64,000 nt of DNA from contig NZ_BOMN01000108.1 in the NCBI RefSeq assembly GCF_016862215.1, forward strand, positions 1-64,000. Reading direction: 5' to 3'. The notes under the pieces were generated by a model. The model saw only the letters and a list, made by a program, of their open reading frames with translations. It had not been told where the DNA came from and did not search any database. The stretch's first letter is position 1. Each line of letters opens with the position of its first letter. Below, in pieces: positions 22,975 to 30,333 of this stretch. The stretch comes from Winogradskya humida (GTDB taxonomy: Bacteria; Actinomycetota; Actinomycetes; Mycobacteriales; Micromonosporaceae). A program made the translations under genes and the position numbers.

Positions 22975-23571
22975 ATGAGCAGCACCGGAAACACCAAGTA
23001 CCGATGGCGCACGATCGACATCGTGATCGCCTCCGTGATCGCCGTCGCGTTCGGCGTCATCTTCTGGGCCTGGAACATCGTGTGGGGCGCCACCGAGGGC
23101 GCGTTCGCGTTCTTCCCGCCGGCGCAGACGCTGCTCTACGGCATCTGGCTCATGCCCGCCGTGCTCGCCGGACTCATCATCCGTAAGCCCGGCGCGTCGC
23201 TCTACACCGAGACGGTCGCGGCACTCATCTCGGCGCTGCTCGGTGCGCAGTGGGGAGCCGTGATCATCCCGCAGGGCCTCGTGCAGGGGCTCGGGGCGGA
23301 GCTGGCGTTCGCGCTCCTCGCGTACCGGTCATGGAAGCTGCCGGCGGCGCTGCTGGCCGGAGCCCTCACGGGTCTGAGCGCGGCCCTTTTTGACTTCTTC
23401 GCGTGGAACGCGTCCTACGCCCTGTGGGACTACCGCATCCCGTACGCCCTGCTCACCGTCGTGAGCAGCACGATCATCGCGGGCGTGGGCAGCTGGGCGC
23501 TGACCCGTGCCCTCGCACCGACCGGGGTGCTGGACCGCTTCGCCGCGGGCCGGGACCGGGCGCTGGTCTGA
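22975..23571 (+). CDS. ykoE: ECF transporter S component YkoE (thiamine/HMP)
   Basis: Membrane substrate-binding subunit of the energy-coupling-factor transporter, 198 aa with six hydrophobic helices. The segment VFWAWNIVWGATEGAFAFFPPAQTLLYGIWLMP-like core (residues 31-60) matches the YkoE family. TPP riboswitch control and neighbours YkoD and YkoC indicate uptake of thiamine or its pyrimidine precursor HMP. ATG at 22975 has GGAGGG upstream; an earlier frame through the riboswitch is rejected. Its stop overlaps within three bases of the ykoD start. Confidence 0.93.
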   Translation: MSSTGNTKYRWRTIDIVIASVIAVAFGVIFWAWNIVWGATEGAFAFFPPAQTLLYGIWLMPAVLAGLIIRKPGASLYTETVAALISALLGAQWGAVIIPQGLVQGLGAELAFALLAYRSWKLPAALLAGALTGLSAALFDFFAWNASYALWDYRIPYALLTVVSSTIIAGVGSWALTRALAPTGVLDRFAAGRDRALV

Positions 23572-23573
23572 CC

Positions 23574-24992
23574 GTGAGTGAGGTCGTGCTGCGCGGGTTC
23601 GGCTGGCGTCACGCCGGTCGCCGTAACTGGGCCGTGCGCGGCGTCGACCTGCACATCCGTGCCGGCGAACGGGTGCTCCTGCTCGGACCTTCGGGTTCCG
23701 GCAAGAGCACCCTGCTCGCCGCGCTGGCCGGGCTGCTCCCGGAGGACTCCGGTGAGTCCGAGGGCACGGTCACCGTCGGTGGCCGCCCCGGCATCCTCTT
23801 CCAGGATCCGCAGACCCAGCTCGTGATGGCCCGCAGCGGCGACGACGTGGCGTTCGGCCTGGAGAACACGGGCGTACGCGCAACCGACATCTGGCCCCGG
23901 GTCAGTGACGCGCTCGACCGGGTCGGTTTCGCGTACCCGATCACCCGCCAGACCCACGCCCTCTCCGGCGGCGAGCAGCAGCGCCTGGCCCTCGCCGGCG
24001 TCCTGGCCCTGCGCCCCGGCCTGGTCCTGCTCGACGAACCGACCGCCAACCTCGACCCGCCCGGCGCCGAGCTGGTCCGCGAGGCGATCGCCAAGGCCCT
24101 CGACCCGGACACCACGCTGATCATCGTCGAACACCGGGTCGCGGAGGCGCTCCCCCTGGTCGACCGCGCGGTAGTGCTCGAGCCCGGCGGCGGCGTCATC
24201 GCCGACGGCGCCCCCGAGGTCATCTTCGCCGGCCACGGCCCCGCCCTGGCTGAGCAGGGCGTCTGGGTGCCGGGTTACTCCCTGCCCCGGTTCCAGGCCG
24301 TTTCCACTCCCGCCGATCATTTGGTACGCGCAGAGCACGTCACCGTGCGCGACCGCCTCCCCCCGATCTCACTCGCGGTCAGCAGCGGCGAAGTACTCGC
24401 GGTCACCGGCCCGAACGGCGCCGGCAAGTCGACAATGGCCCTCGTCATGGGCGGCCTGCTCGCCCCGGCCTCGGGCCGCGTGACAGCCTTCGACGACCCG
24501 AAGCCCCCGCACCGCTGGCGCGCCCGGCTGCTCGCCGAGCGCATCGGCTCGGTCTTCCAATCCCCGGAACACCAGTTCGTCACGTCCCGCGTCCACGACG
24601 AACTCGCCCTCGGCCCCCGCCGCCAGGGCCGCTCCCCCGCCGAGGTCACCCGCATCGTCGACGACCTGCTGTCCCGCCTGCGCCTGACCGCCCTCGCCGG
24701 CGCCAACCCGCACACCCTCTCCGGCGGCGAGGCCCGCCGCCTCAGCGTGGCAACAGCCGTGGCCACCGCCCCCCGCCTGCTCGTCCTCGACGAACCCACC
24801 TTCGGCCAGGACCGCAGCACCTGGATCGAACTCGTCGCCCTCCTGGCGGCCCTCCGCGACGAAGGCCACGGCATCCTCGCCGTAACCCACGACGAAGCCT
24901 TCGTCACGTCCCTGGCCGACCGCGTCCACGACCTCACCCCGGCTTCCCCCCTCCCCCGCCGCAACACGTCCCGCTTCGGACCCTCCACATGA
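23574..24992 (+). CDS. ykoD: ECF transporter duplicated ATPase YkoD
   Basis: Two ABC ATPase domains fused in one 472-aa chain, as in B. subtilis YkoD. First half: Walker A GPSGSGKST, signature LSGGEQQR, Walker B LVLLDEPTANLDPP. Second half (from about residue 250): GPNGAGKST, LSGGEARRLS, LLVLDEPTFGQD. The fused pair replaces separate A and A' subunits of the ECF module. The GTG start at 23574 is three bases after ykoE, and the end overlaps ykoC by four. Confidence 0.93.
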   Translation: MSEVVLRGFGWRHAGRRNWAVRGVDLHIRAGERVLLLGPSGSGKSTLLAALAGLLPEDSGESEGTVTVGGRPGILFQDPQTQLVMARSGDDVAFGLENTGVRATDIWPRVSDALDRVGFAYPITRQTHALSGGEQQRLALAGVLALRPGLVLLDEPTANLDPPGAELVREAIAKALDPDTTLIIVEHRVAEALPLVDRAVVLEPGGGVIADGAPEVIFAGHGPALAEQGVWVPGYSLPRFQAVSTPADHLVRAEHVTVRDRLPPISLAVSSGEVLAVTGPNGAGKSTMALVMGGLLAPASGRVTAFDDPKPPHRWRARLLAERIGSVFQSPEHQFVTSRVHDELALGPRRQGRSPAEVTRIVDDLLSRLRLTALAGANPHTLSGGEARRLSVATAVATAPRLLVLDEPTFGQDRSTWIELVALLAALRDEGHGILAVTHDEAFVTSLADRVHDLTPASPLPRRNTSRFGPST

Positions 24993-25765
24993 GCCTCGCT
25001 GTCCTGGCACGCCGCAATCCGGTAGCAAAGCTCGGCGCGGCGCTGCTGTTCTCCCTGCCGCTGGTGGCCACCCTGGACCCGGTCACCCCGGCCCTGGCCC
25101 TGCTCATCGAGCTGCTCGCCCTGCCGTTCTTCGGCCTGCGTTACTCGGTTGTCCTCCGCCGCGCCTGGCCCCTCGCCGTGGCCGCCGCCGGCATCCTCGT
25201 CACGATGACGCTGTTCGCATCAGACCGCAGCGGGTCGGTGGTGACGTCCCTCGGCCCCTTCGTCATCACCACCGGCGTCATCAGAGACGCCCTCGGCCTG
25301 GTCCTGCGCGTCTTCGCCGTAGCTCTCCCCGGCATCATCGTCTTCGCCACCACCGACCCCACCGACCTCGCGGACGCGTTGGTGCAGAACGCCAAAGCCC
25401 CCGCCCGGTTCGCCATCGGGGCGCTGGCCGCTTTCCGAATGATCCCGCTGCTCACCTCGGAGTGGCAGATGCTGTCCCTGGCCCGCCGTGCCCGCGGCAT
25501 CGACGCCGGGCGCAATCCCCTGGCAAAGCTCCGGCTGTTCGGCTCCACGGCGTTCGCCTTGCTGGTGGGAGCGTTGCGTCGGGGCGGGCGACTGGCCACC
25601 GCGATGGACGCCCGCGGCTTCGATTCAGGCCTCCCCAGAACCTTCGCAAGAATCCAAAAATTCAGCCCAGCCGATGTCGCGCTCCTAGTAGTCACTGCGC
25701 TAGCATCAGGAGCAGCCCTCACAGTCAGCATCCTGACGGGCTTCTTCAACCCCATCATCGGCTGA
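24989..25765 (+). CDS. ykoC: ECF transporter T component YkoC
   Basis: Integral coupling subunit, 258 aa with four to six helices. The cytoplasmic coupling helices carry the T-component motif with Ala-Arg-Gly: SLARRARGIDAG and TAMDARGFDSG. It links YkoD ATPases to YkoE in the membrane. The start overlaps ykoD by four bases (ATGA), so translation is coupled; a candidate toxin-antitoxin pair follows after 43 bases. Confidence 0.92.
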   Translation: MSLAVLARRNPVAKLGAALLFSLPLVATLDPVTPALALLIELLALPFFGLRYSVVLRRAWPLAVAAAGILVTMTLFASDRSGSVVTSLGPFVITTGVIRDALGLVLRVFAVALPGIIVFATTDPTDLADALVQNAKAPARFAIGALAAFRMIPLLTSEWQMLSLARRARGIDAGRNPLAKLRLFGSTAFALLVGALRRGGRLATAMDARGFDSGLPRTFARIQKFSPADVALLVVTALASGAALTVSILTGFFNPIIG

Positions 25766-25808
25766 AAGGATTCTAGAATTGGCACCAGACACAAGCCTGG
25801 AGGACGCC

Positions 25809-26015
25809 ATGACGAGAACTTCCATCGATATCGATGACGTGGCACTCGCCGAGGCAGCCGCCTTCTACGGCACCAAAACCAAGAAAGACACCGTCAATGC
25901 GGCCCTCCGCGACGTCGCCGAGCGAGCAAAGCGACTGGAGGCTCTGGACGCGCTGGCCGCAATGGGCGCGGCCGGTGACTTCGACACGCTTCTTGACAAA
26001 CGGAACTACCGCTGA
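25809..26015 (+). CDS. VapB-type antitoxin
   Basis: A 68-aa protein starting MTRTSIDIDDVALAEAAAFYGTKTKKDTVNAALRDV, the ribbon-helix-helix (VapB/type II antitoxin) signature, with a C-terminal acidic tail (ALAAMGAAGDFDTLLDKRNYR) that should bind the toxin. The ATG at 25809 has GGAGG eight bases upstream. The stop codon TGA shares a base with the next ATG, coupling toxin to antitoxin. Confidence 0.88.
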   Translation: MTRTSIDIDDVALAEAAAFYGTKTKKDTVNAALRDVAERAKRLEALDALAAMGAAGDFDTLLDKRNYR

Positions 26016-26440
26016 TGAGCGCCAGGAAATTTCTCGGCGACACCAGCGCATTCACTCGCCTTTCGAATAATGAGGAGGTTCGCACCGCCTGGAAGGAGCG
26101 GCTCTCCCAGGGCTTGATCAGCGTGTGCCCAGTCACTGAACTAGAGATACTTTTCAGCGCCCGCTCCCAAGAACATCGCCACATGATGGAAGCTCGCCTA
26201 GAGAATCTCTACCCCTGGGTGACCATGCCGGACCAGGTGTACAAACGCGCCAAAGAAGTTCAGGCCTCCCTCACCAAACACGGGAAACATCGTTCCGCCG
26301 GCCCAGTCGACCTCCTCGTCGCAGCGGCAGCCGAACTGCAAGACCTGACCCTCCTGCACTACGACAGAGACTTCGTGACAATTGCCGAGGTGACCGGCCA
26401 GCCGGTCCGGTGGGTCGCTGAGCCGGGCAGCATCGACTGA
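26015..26440 (+). CDS. PIN-domain toxin (VapC family)
   Basis: A 141-aa PIN-domain ribonuclease. The acidic metal-binding residues are visible: Asp in FLGDTSAFTRL (residue 9), Glu in TELEILFSARS (about 44), Asp in GPVDLLVAAAA (about 98) and DRDF (about 117). Together with the antitoxin at 25809 it forms a VapBC module. Local codon usage is somewhat less GC-rich than in neighbours, consistent with mobility of such modules. No resolvase or insertion sequence is present. Confidence 0.88.
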   Translation: MSARKFLGDTSAFTRLSNNEEVRTAWKERLSQGLISVCPVTELEILFSARSQEHRHMMEARLENLYPWVTMPDQVYKRAKEVQASLTKHGKHRSAGPVDLLVAAAAELQDLTLLHYDRDFVTIAEVTGQPVRWVAEPGSID

Positions 26441-26594
26441 GTATTCGTCGACGCTGATGCCCAAGCCGATCGTGTCAGTCCGGGCGCACCATCGAAGCTC
26501 GGGCTGACAACTCTCGGGTTGTTCGTTTCAGGGGGTGCGGGGCGGGGCACGTCAAGGGCAGGACATTGACGGAGAACGCGAGGAGGTCTTCCCC

Positions 26595-26816
26595 ATGGCA
26601 GGCAACGAGCACGACGTCAACCGGAGTGCCAAGACCGGCAAGTTCGTCAAGGAGAGCACCGCGGAGCGGTCTCCCAAGACGACCACGACTGAACATGTCG
26701 GTGGCGAGAAGAGCCGGGATGAGCAGGAGGTCAATCGCAGTACGAGCACTGGGCGGTTCGTCAAGGAGACGACGGCTGAGTTGCATCCTGCGACGACCGA
26801 GACTCAGCACATCTGA
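26595..26816 (+). CDS. Small repeat protein (VNRSxxTGRFVKE type)
   Basis: A 73-aa hydrophilic protein consisting of two copies of a roughly 30-residue unit: DVNRSAKTGKFVKESTAERSPKTTTTEH and EVNRSTSTGRFVKETTAELHPATTETQH, joined by a short linker. It belongs to a widespread family of small basic proteins with the motif R-x-x-x-TG-x-FV-x-x-x-T, function unknown; earlier annotations sometimes called these transporters without basis. AGGAGG precedes the ATG. A hairpin terminator follows. Confidence 0.8.
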   Translation: MAGNEHDVNRSAKTGKFVKESTAERSPKTTTTEHVGGEKSRDEQEVNRSTSTGRFVKETTAELHPATTETQHI

Positions 26817-26833
26817 TTGTCGGCGACGTTGCT

Positions 26834-26870
26834 GCCCTCCACGGAAATGGCGTGGGGGGCGGTTTTCGTT
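26834..26870 (+). terminator. Rho-independent terminator
   Basis: GCCCTCCACG and CGTGGGGGGC form a 10-bp stem with one G-U wobble and a seven-base loop (26844-26850), followed by GGTTTTCGTT, a T-rich tail on the plus strand. It terminates the small repeat protein gene 18 bases upstream. Confidence 0.8.
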
Positions 26871-26893
26871 TTCCGGTGGGGAACGGCCAGAAG

Positions 26894-27340
26894 TCAGGCG
26901 TGATCGGCGCAGCAGGGGGTGGGGTTGCGGGTTTCGAATGGGACCAGCAGGCCGCCCACGGCGGGCATCACCGTGAGGATCAGGCGGCCGTTGCGCCATT
27001 GCGGACGAATGAAGTCGCCGGTTCGGATGAGTCGATCGTCGGTGATCGCGGCGCCGCCGAGGATTTCGATGGCGTTGATTGCGCTGAGTGACAGGATCTC
27101 GGCTGCCGGGAGGTCGCCGGTGAGGGTGGACGAGCCGGGGAAGATGACTGCCCGGGCACCCTCGGACGGCGTGTCGGTTACCGCTACGTGCGGGCGCGGT
27201 GTGCGTACCAATGTGGTGAAGGCCTGAAGCGGGAGTGGCTGCAGGGTGGTCAGCCAATGGTCGGCCTCGGCCGTGTTGGTGAAGACCGGGGTGACCCCGG
27301 CGGCCGGGAAGCCGCCGGGGGTCCGATGAGCGTTCGTCAC
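26894..27340 (-). CDS. Hypothetical protein coupled to a PHP-domain protein
   Basis: A 148-aa cytoplasmic protein beginning VTNAHRTPGGFPAAGVTPVFTNTAEADHWLTTLQPLPLQAF. Beta-strand-rich core with GARAVIFPGSSTLTGDLPAAEILSLSAINAIEILGG and a C-terminal QWRNGRLILTVMPAVGG. I do not recognise a family. The GTG at 27340 overlaps the upstream stop codon (GTGA), so it is translationally coupled to the Tat-exported protein at 27337-29049; a role with it is likely but unknown. The frame upstream of 27340 is antisense-like and is not used. Confidence 0.7.
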   Translation of the reverse strand: MTNAHRTPGGFPAAGVTPVFTNTAEADHWLTTLQPLPLQAFTTLVRTPRPHVAVTDTPSEGARAVIFPGSSTLTGDLPAAEILSLSAINAIEILGGAAITDDRLIRTGDFIRPQWRNGRLILTVMPAVGGLLVPFETRNPTPCCADHA

Positions 27341-29049
27341 TTGGGCAGGACCCAGATCGGGTTGGTGTAGAACCAGAGGTCCGCCCACGGGTCGGCGTCG
27401 CCGATCACGTCGAGCTGGGGGCCGGACGGGTCGACCGCGGCACCCATCAGGCCGGGCTGGGCGCGGTTGCCGTCCGTGCCGCGCAGGCGCAGGTAGAACG
27501 GCTTGTCGAGACGGCCGAGGCTGTACGTGACCGTGAACTTTTTGGTGCCGGGGGTGACCTCGAAGGACTTGACGACCTTCGTGTCGGGGGCCTTGAACGT
27601 GTCCTTGTCCGCGACCGGGCCGGTGACCGAGCCGGTGATGACGTCGACGCGCTTGAGGACCGGGATGAAGTGGGCCCAGTTCGGGAGGTCCTGGAGGTCG
27701 ATCTCGAGGGTGAGCTCGGTGGACGTGCCCCGCTTGACCTGCAGGACACCGCCGAGGGGCGTGCCCGTGGCGGCGCGGCGGTCACCCGCGACTCGGACCC
27801 GGGCGTCGAGGTTCTTGATGAGACGGCCGTGGTCGACCCAGACGCGACCGGCGCGCAGGCCGTCCATGACCGCCTTGTACGAGAACGACGTCGCGCCCAC
27901 GTTCGTGCGGCCGTAGTAGCCGGGCCAGAAATCGCCGGCGGTGGTGTTGAGGGCGCCGCCGCCGTACACGGGGTCGTTGTAGCGGCCGTTGAGTTCGAAG
28001 TCGCTGCCGGGGCCTCGTACGGACTGGTCGAGGTAGTTGACGTGGCTGTCCGAGTTGACGGTGATCCACCAGGCGCGGCCCTCGGCGAGCAGGCTGTCCC
28101 AGAGGCCGCCGACCGTGGCGGTCATCCAGTCGAAGCCGCCCCACGTGCGGTAGCTCTCCAGCGGGTAACCCGCGTACGACGCTGCCGACGGGTTGTTGTC
28201 GTAGTATCCGCGGGCGCCGCCGCGACCGTAAGGGGCCTTGATGCCGGCGGCCTGGTGACCGGGGGCGCCCTCGAAGCCGATGGCGACGGTCGGGTCGGCG
28301 TCACGCCAGTTGCGGATCTCGTGCGGCGAGTCGATGCCGCGGCGGGCCGGGTGGTTGGCGAGGAACAGCGCGCCCTCGACCTTGCGCTGGCGGACCTGCT
28401 GGCCGAGGAACTTGATGCCGGCGATCGCTGCGGCTTCGTTCTGCGCGTCGGTGTTCGTGGTGGGGAGCTGCGAACCGTCGTACGTCTGCTCGAACTGCTT
28501 GAGGACCGCGACTTCATTTTTGCCGGGGTGTACGAACACAGTGGCGTGCTCGGCTGCCGGGATGTTCCACTCGAGGCCCTGGAACGTCAGCAGGTCCTTG
28601 AGCTCCGCGCGGGTCGCGAGGATGTCCGGGTTCACCTTGTCCACGCCGATCTTGGCGTGCGCGTTGCTGCCGTGGTCGGTGATGACCAGCCAGTTCAGCC
28701 CGTACGCGCGGCCGTTCTTGGCCTGGTCGACGGCCCGGTACTGACCGTCGGAGCTGTACTGCGTGTGGATGTGGTGGTCACCGGCGAGCCATGTGAACCC
28801 ACCCTTCTCCGTGCCACCGCCGGCCGGGCCGTGTGAGTGCTGCCCGGCGGCGGCTTCCGCTCCCGACGGGACGGCCAGCACTGAGGCAGCCGCGCCGGCG
28901 CCGAGGAGTCCGGCGCCGCGCAGGAATCCGCGACGGGACACATCGGAGGGAGAAAGTTCGCTGTCGGGAATGCTCAGATCCAGCGCGGGCGCGACATCCG
29001 CGGCGCCGCCGTCCAGCAGGTGATCGTGGTGGTGATGGCCGTGACCCAT
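27337..29049 (-). CDS. Tat-exported PHP-domain protein
   Basis: A 570-aa secreted protein. The N-terminus contains a His cluster (GHGHHHHDH, residues 3-10) before a twin-arginine signal (SRRGFLRG, about 38-45) and hydrophobic h-region ending AEAAAG. The mature protein starts the PHP metal-phosphoesterase fold: GDHHIHTQYSSDG (about 91-104) and WLVITDHGSNAH, with further histidines downstream in ANHPARRGIDSP and NSDSHVNYLD. The remaining third looks beta-rich, as for calcineurin-like or chitin-type accessory domains. Likely an extracytoplasmic phosphoesterase using metal cofactors loaded before export. Coupled to the gene at 26894. Confidence 0.85.
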   Translation of the reverse strand: MGHGHHHHDHLLDGGAADVAPALDLSIPDSELSPSDVSRRGFLRGAGLLGAGAAASVLAVPSGAEAAAGQHSHGPAGGGTEKGGFTWLAGDHHIHTQYSSDGQYRAVDQAKNGRAYGLNWLVITDHGSNAHAKIGVDKVNPDILATRAELKDLLTFQGLEWNIPAAEHATVFVHPGKNEVAVLKQFEQTYDGSQLPTTNTDAQNEAAAIAGIKFLGQQVRQRKVEGALFLANHPARRGIDSPHEIRNWRDADPTVAIGFEGAPGHQAAGIKAPYGRGGARGYYDNNPSAASYAGYPLESYRTWGGFDWMTATVGGLWDSLLAEGRAWWITVNSDSHVNYLDQSVRGPGSDFELNGRYNDPVYGGGALNTTAGDFWPGYYGRTNVGATSFSYKAVMDGLRAGRVWVDHGRLIKNLDARVRVAGDRRAATGTPLGGVLQVKRGTSTELTLEIDLQDLPNWAHFIPVLKRVDVITGSVTGPVADKDTFKAPDTKVVKSFEVTPGTKKFTVTYSLGRLDKPFYLRLRGTDGNRAQPGLMGAAVDPSGPQLDVIGDADPWADLWFYTNPIWVLPK

Positions 29050-29488
29050 GTCCGAGGTCTCCCGTTGATCGACGAGGATGACGGCGTCAATGTCTCGGGC
29101 CGCCGTCAACACAAGGTGTCGACGTGGTGGACGCGGAGCGAACACAATTGATTGTTCCCGTCAAGAAGCGACGCTCTGAAGAGGTAACCTGCGCCACTCT
29201 CAGGTGGGCGTACCCGGGTCGGCCGTAACGGCGCGTTACCGTTGAGCGGGCTCTGGCTTACATTTTCGACCCTGATCCATGGGCCAAACAGGACATAAAT
29301 TGCATGTTCGCCCTAAAACGCTGCGCGGGCACTACAACCGCTGGTGACGGGCGCACAAAATTGCGACATAGGATCAACGAGGTCTCGCGCCGGGCCTCGT
29401 TCGATGCGAAGTTCGACACGAGTTCGATATGAAGTTCGACATGAAGTTCGACATGAAGTTCGATGCAAAGTTCGACGCGGAGGGAATG
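29050..29488. other. Intergenic region between divergent genes
   Basis: About 440 bases between the PHP-domain gene and the YceI-like gene, and so likely to hold both promoters. Visible features: a perfect dyad GTAACG-GCG-CGTTAC (29225-29239), and 29400-29475 where GAAGTTCGA(C/T)ATG-type 12-bp units repeat about five times. A T-rich AAATTGCATG patch lies at 29296. I see no gene in it; the short open frames are shadows. Confidence 0.6.
29404..29475 (+). repeat. 12-bp direct repeats before the YceI-like gene
   Basis: The unit GAAGTTCGACAT (with CGAT/CACG variants) occurs about five times in a row. If translated from an upstream ATG it would encode FDMKFDMKFD, which is unlike any YceI protein, so it is probably untranslated leader and may form a repeated protein-binding site or structure. 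Confidence 0.7.
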
Positions 29489-30202
29489 GTGAGCACAGTG
29501 AGCACAGTCACCGACCGGGGGACCGCTGCGATGAATGACCGCCCGACGCGGGTGTGGAACGGCGTCACCATTCCAGAGCCGGGCATCTATATTCTTGACG
29601 AAGCGCACAAGCGAATTGGTTTCCAGGCGCAGCACATGATGGTGAGCGCGGTCCGCGGTGAATTCGCCCGCGGCGGCGCCACGATCACCATCGGCGACGA
29701 CCCGGCACAGTCCTCGGTCACCGCGCACATCGAGACGGCGAGCGTCACCACGCACAACCCCGACCGTGACGTGCACCTGCAGAGCGCCGACTTCCTCGAC
29801 GTGGAGAATTTCCCCACGATCGCCTACAAGAGCACCGGCCTGGCCTGGCGCGAGAACAACGACGCGATCTTCGACTGGGCCCGGCTGCGCAACAACCCGC
29901 TCACCCGCCGCGGCGCGGCCACCGACGTGCCCGAGCCGGCCCGCTCCCCGGGGCGTTTTGTGCTCAGCGGCGACCTGTCCGTCAAGGACGTGCACCGCCC
30001 GGTCGACCTGACCGTCGAGTTCGGCGGGGCCCGGCGCGACCCGTACGGTCAGGACATCTTCGGTTTCAGCGCGACCACCGAGATCAACCGGGAGGACTTC
30101 GGCCTGGTCTGGAACGTCGCCCTGGAGGCCGGCGGCTGGCTCGTCGGCAAACGGGTCCGCATCGAGATCGCCGGCGAGGCCATCCTCCAGCAGCCCGGCT
30201 GA
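29489..30202 (+). CDS. YceI-family protein
   Basis: A 237-aa lipocalin-like protein of the YceI/PHA-binding family, which binds polyisoprenoid or amphiphilic lipids. The hallmark sequence is GIYILDEAHKRIGFQAQHMMVSAVRGEF, and later EFGGARRDPYGQDIFGFSATTEINREDFGL with the C-terminal strand LVGKRVRIEIAGEA. No clear signal peptide, so probably cytoplasmic. GTG at 29489 is preceded by GGAGGG with good spacing; alternative starts are the ATG at 29486 and the ATG at 29531 (MNDRPTRVWNGVTIPEPG), which would give a standard-length protein. The choice is uncertain. Confidence 0.85.
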   Translation: MSTVSTVTDRGTAAMNDRPTRVWNGVTIPEPGIYILDEAHKRIGFQAQHMMVSAVRGEFARGGATITIGDDPAQSSVTAHIETASVTTHNPDRDVHLQSADFLDVENFPTIAYKSTGLAWRENNDAIFDWARLRNNPLTRRGAATDVPEPARSPGRFVLSGDLSVKDVHRPVDLTVEFGGARRDPYGQDIFGFSATTEINREDFGLVWNVALEAGGWLVGKRVRIEIAGEAILQQPG

Positions 30203-30333
30203 GCCCGAGCCGCTCTGCCAGGCCCAGCTTCTCTGACAGCCCGAGCTTCGCTGATAGCCCGGCTGATCTTGCCGGGCGCTCACATTCTCCGGCCGACTTT
30301 CTCCGGCCGCGAGGGATGATCTAGCCTCTCGCA

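Noticed and set aside
29400..29480. Possible tRNA, because GTTCGA recurs
   Set aside because: The motif is part of a 12-bp tandem repeat with no cloverleaf or acceptor stem.
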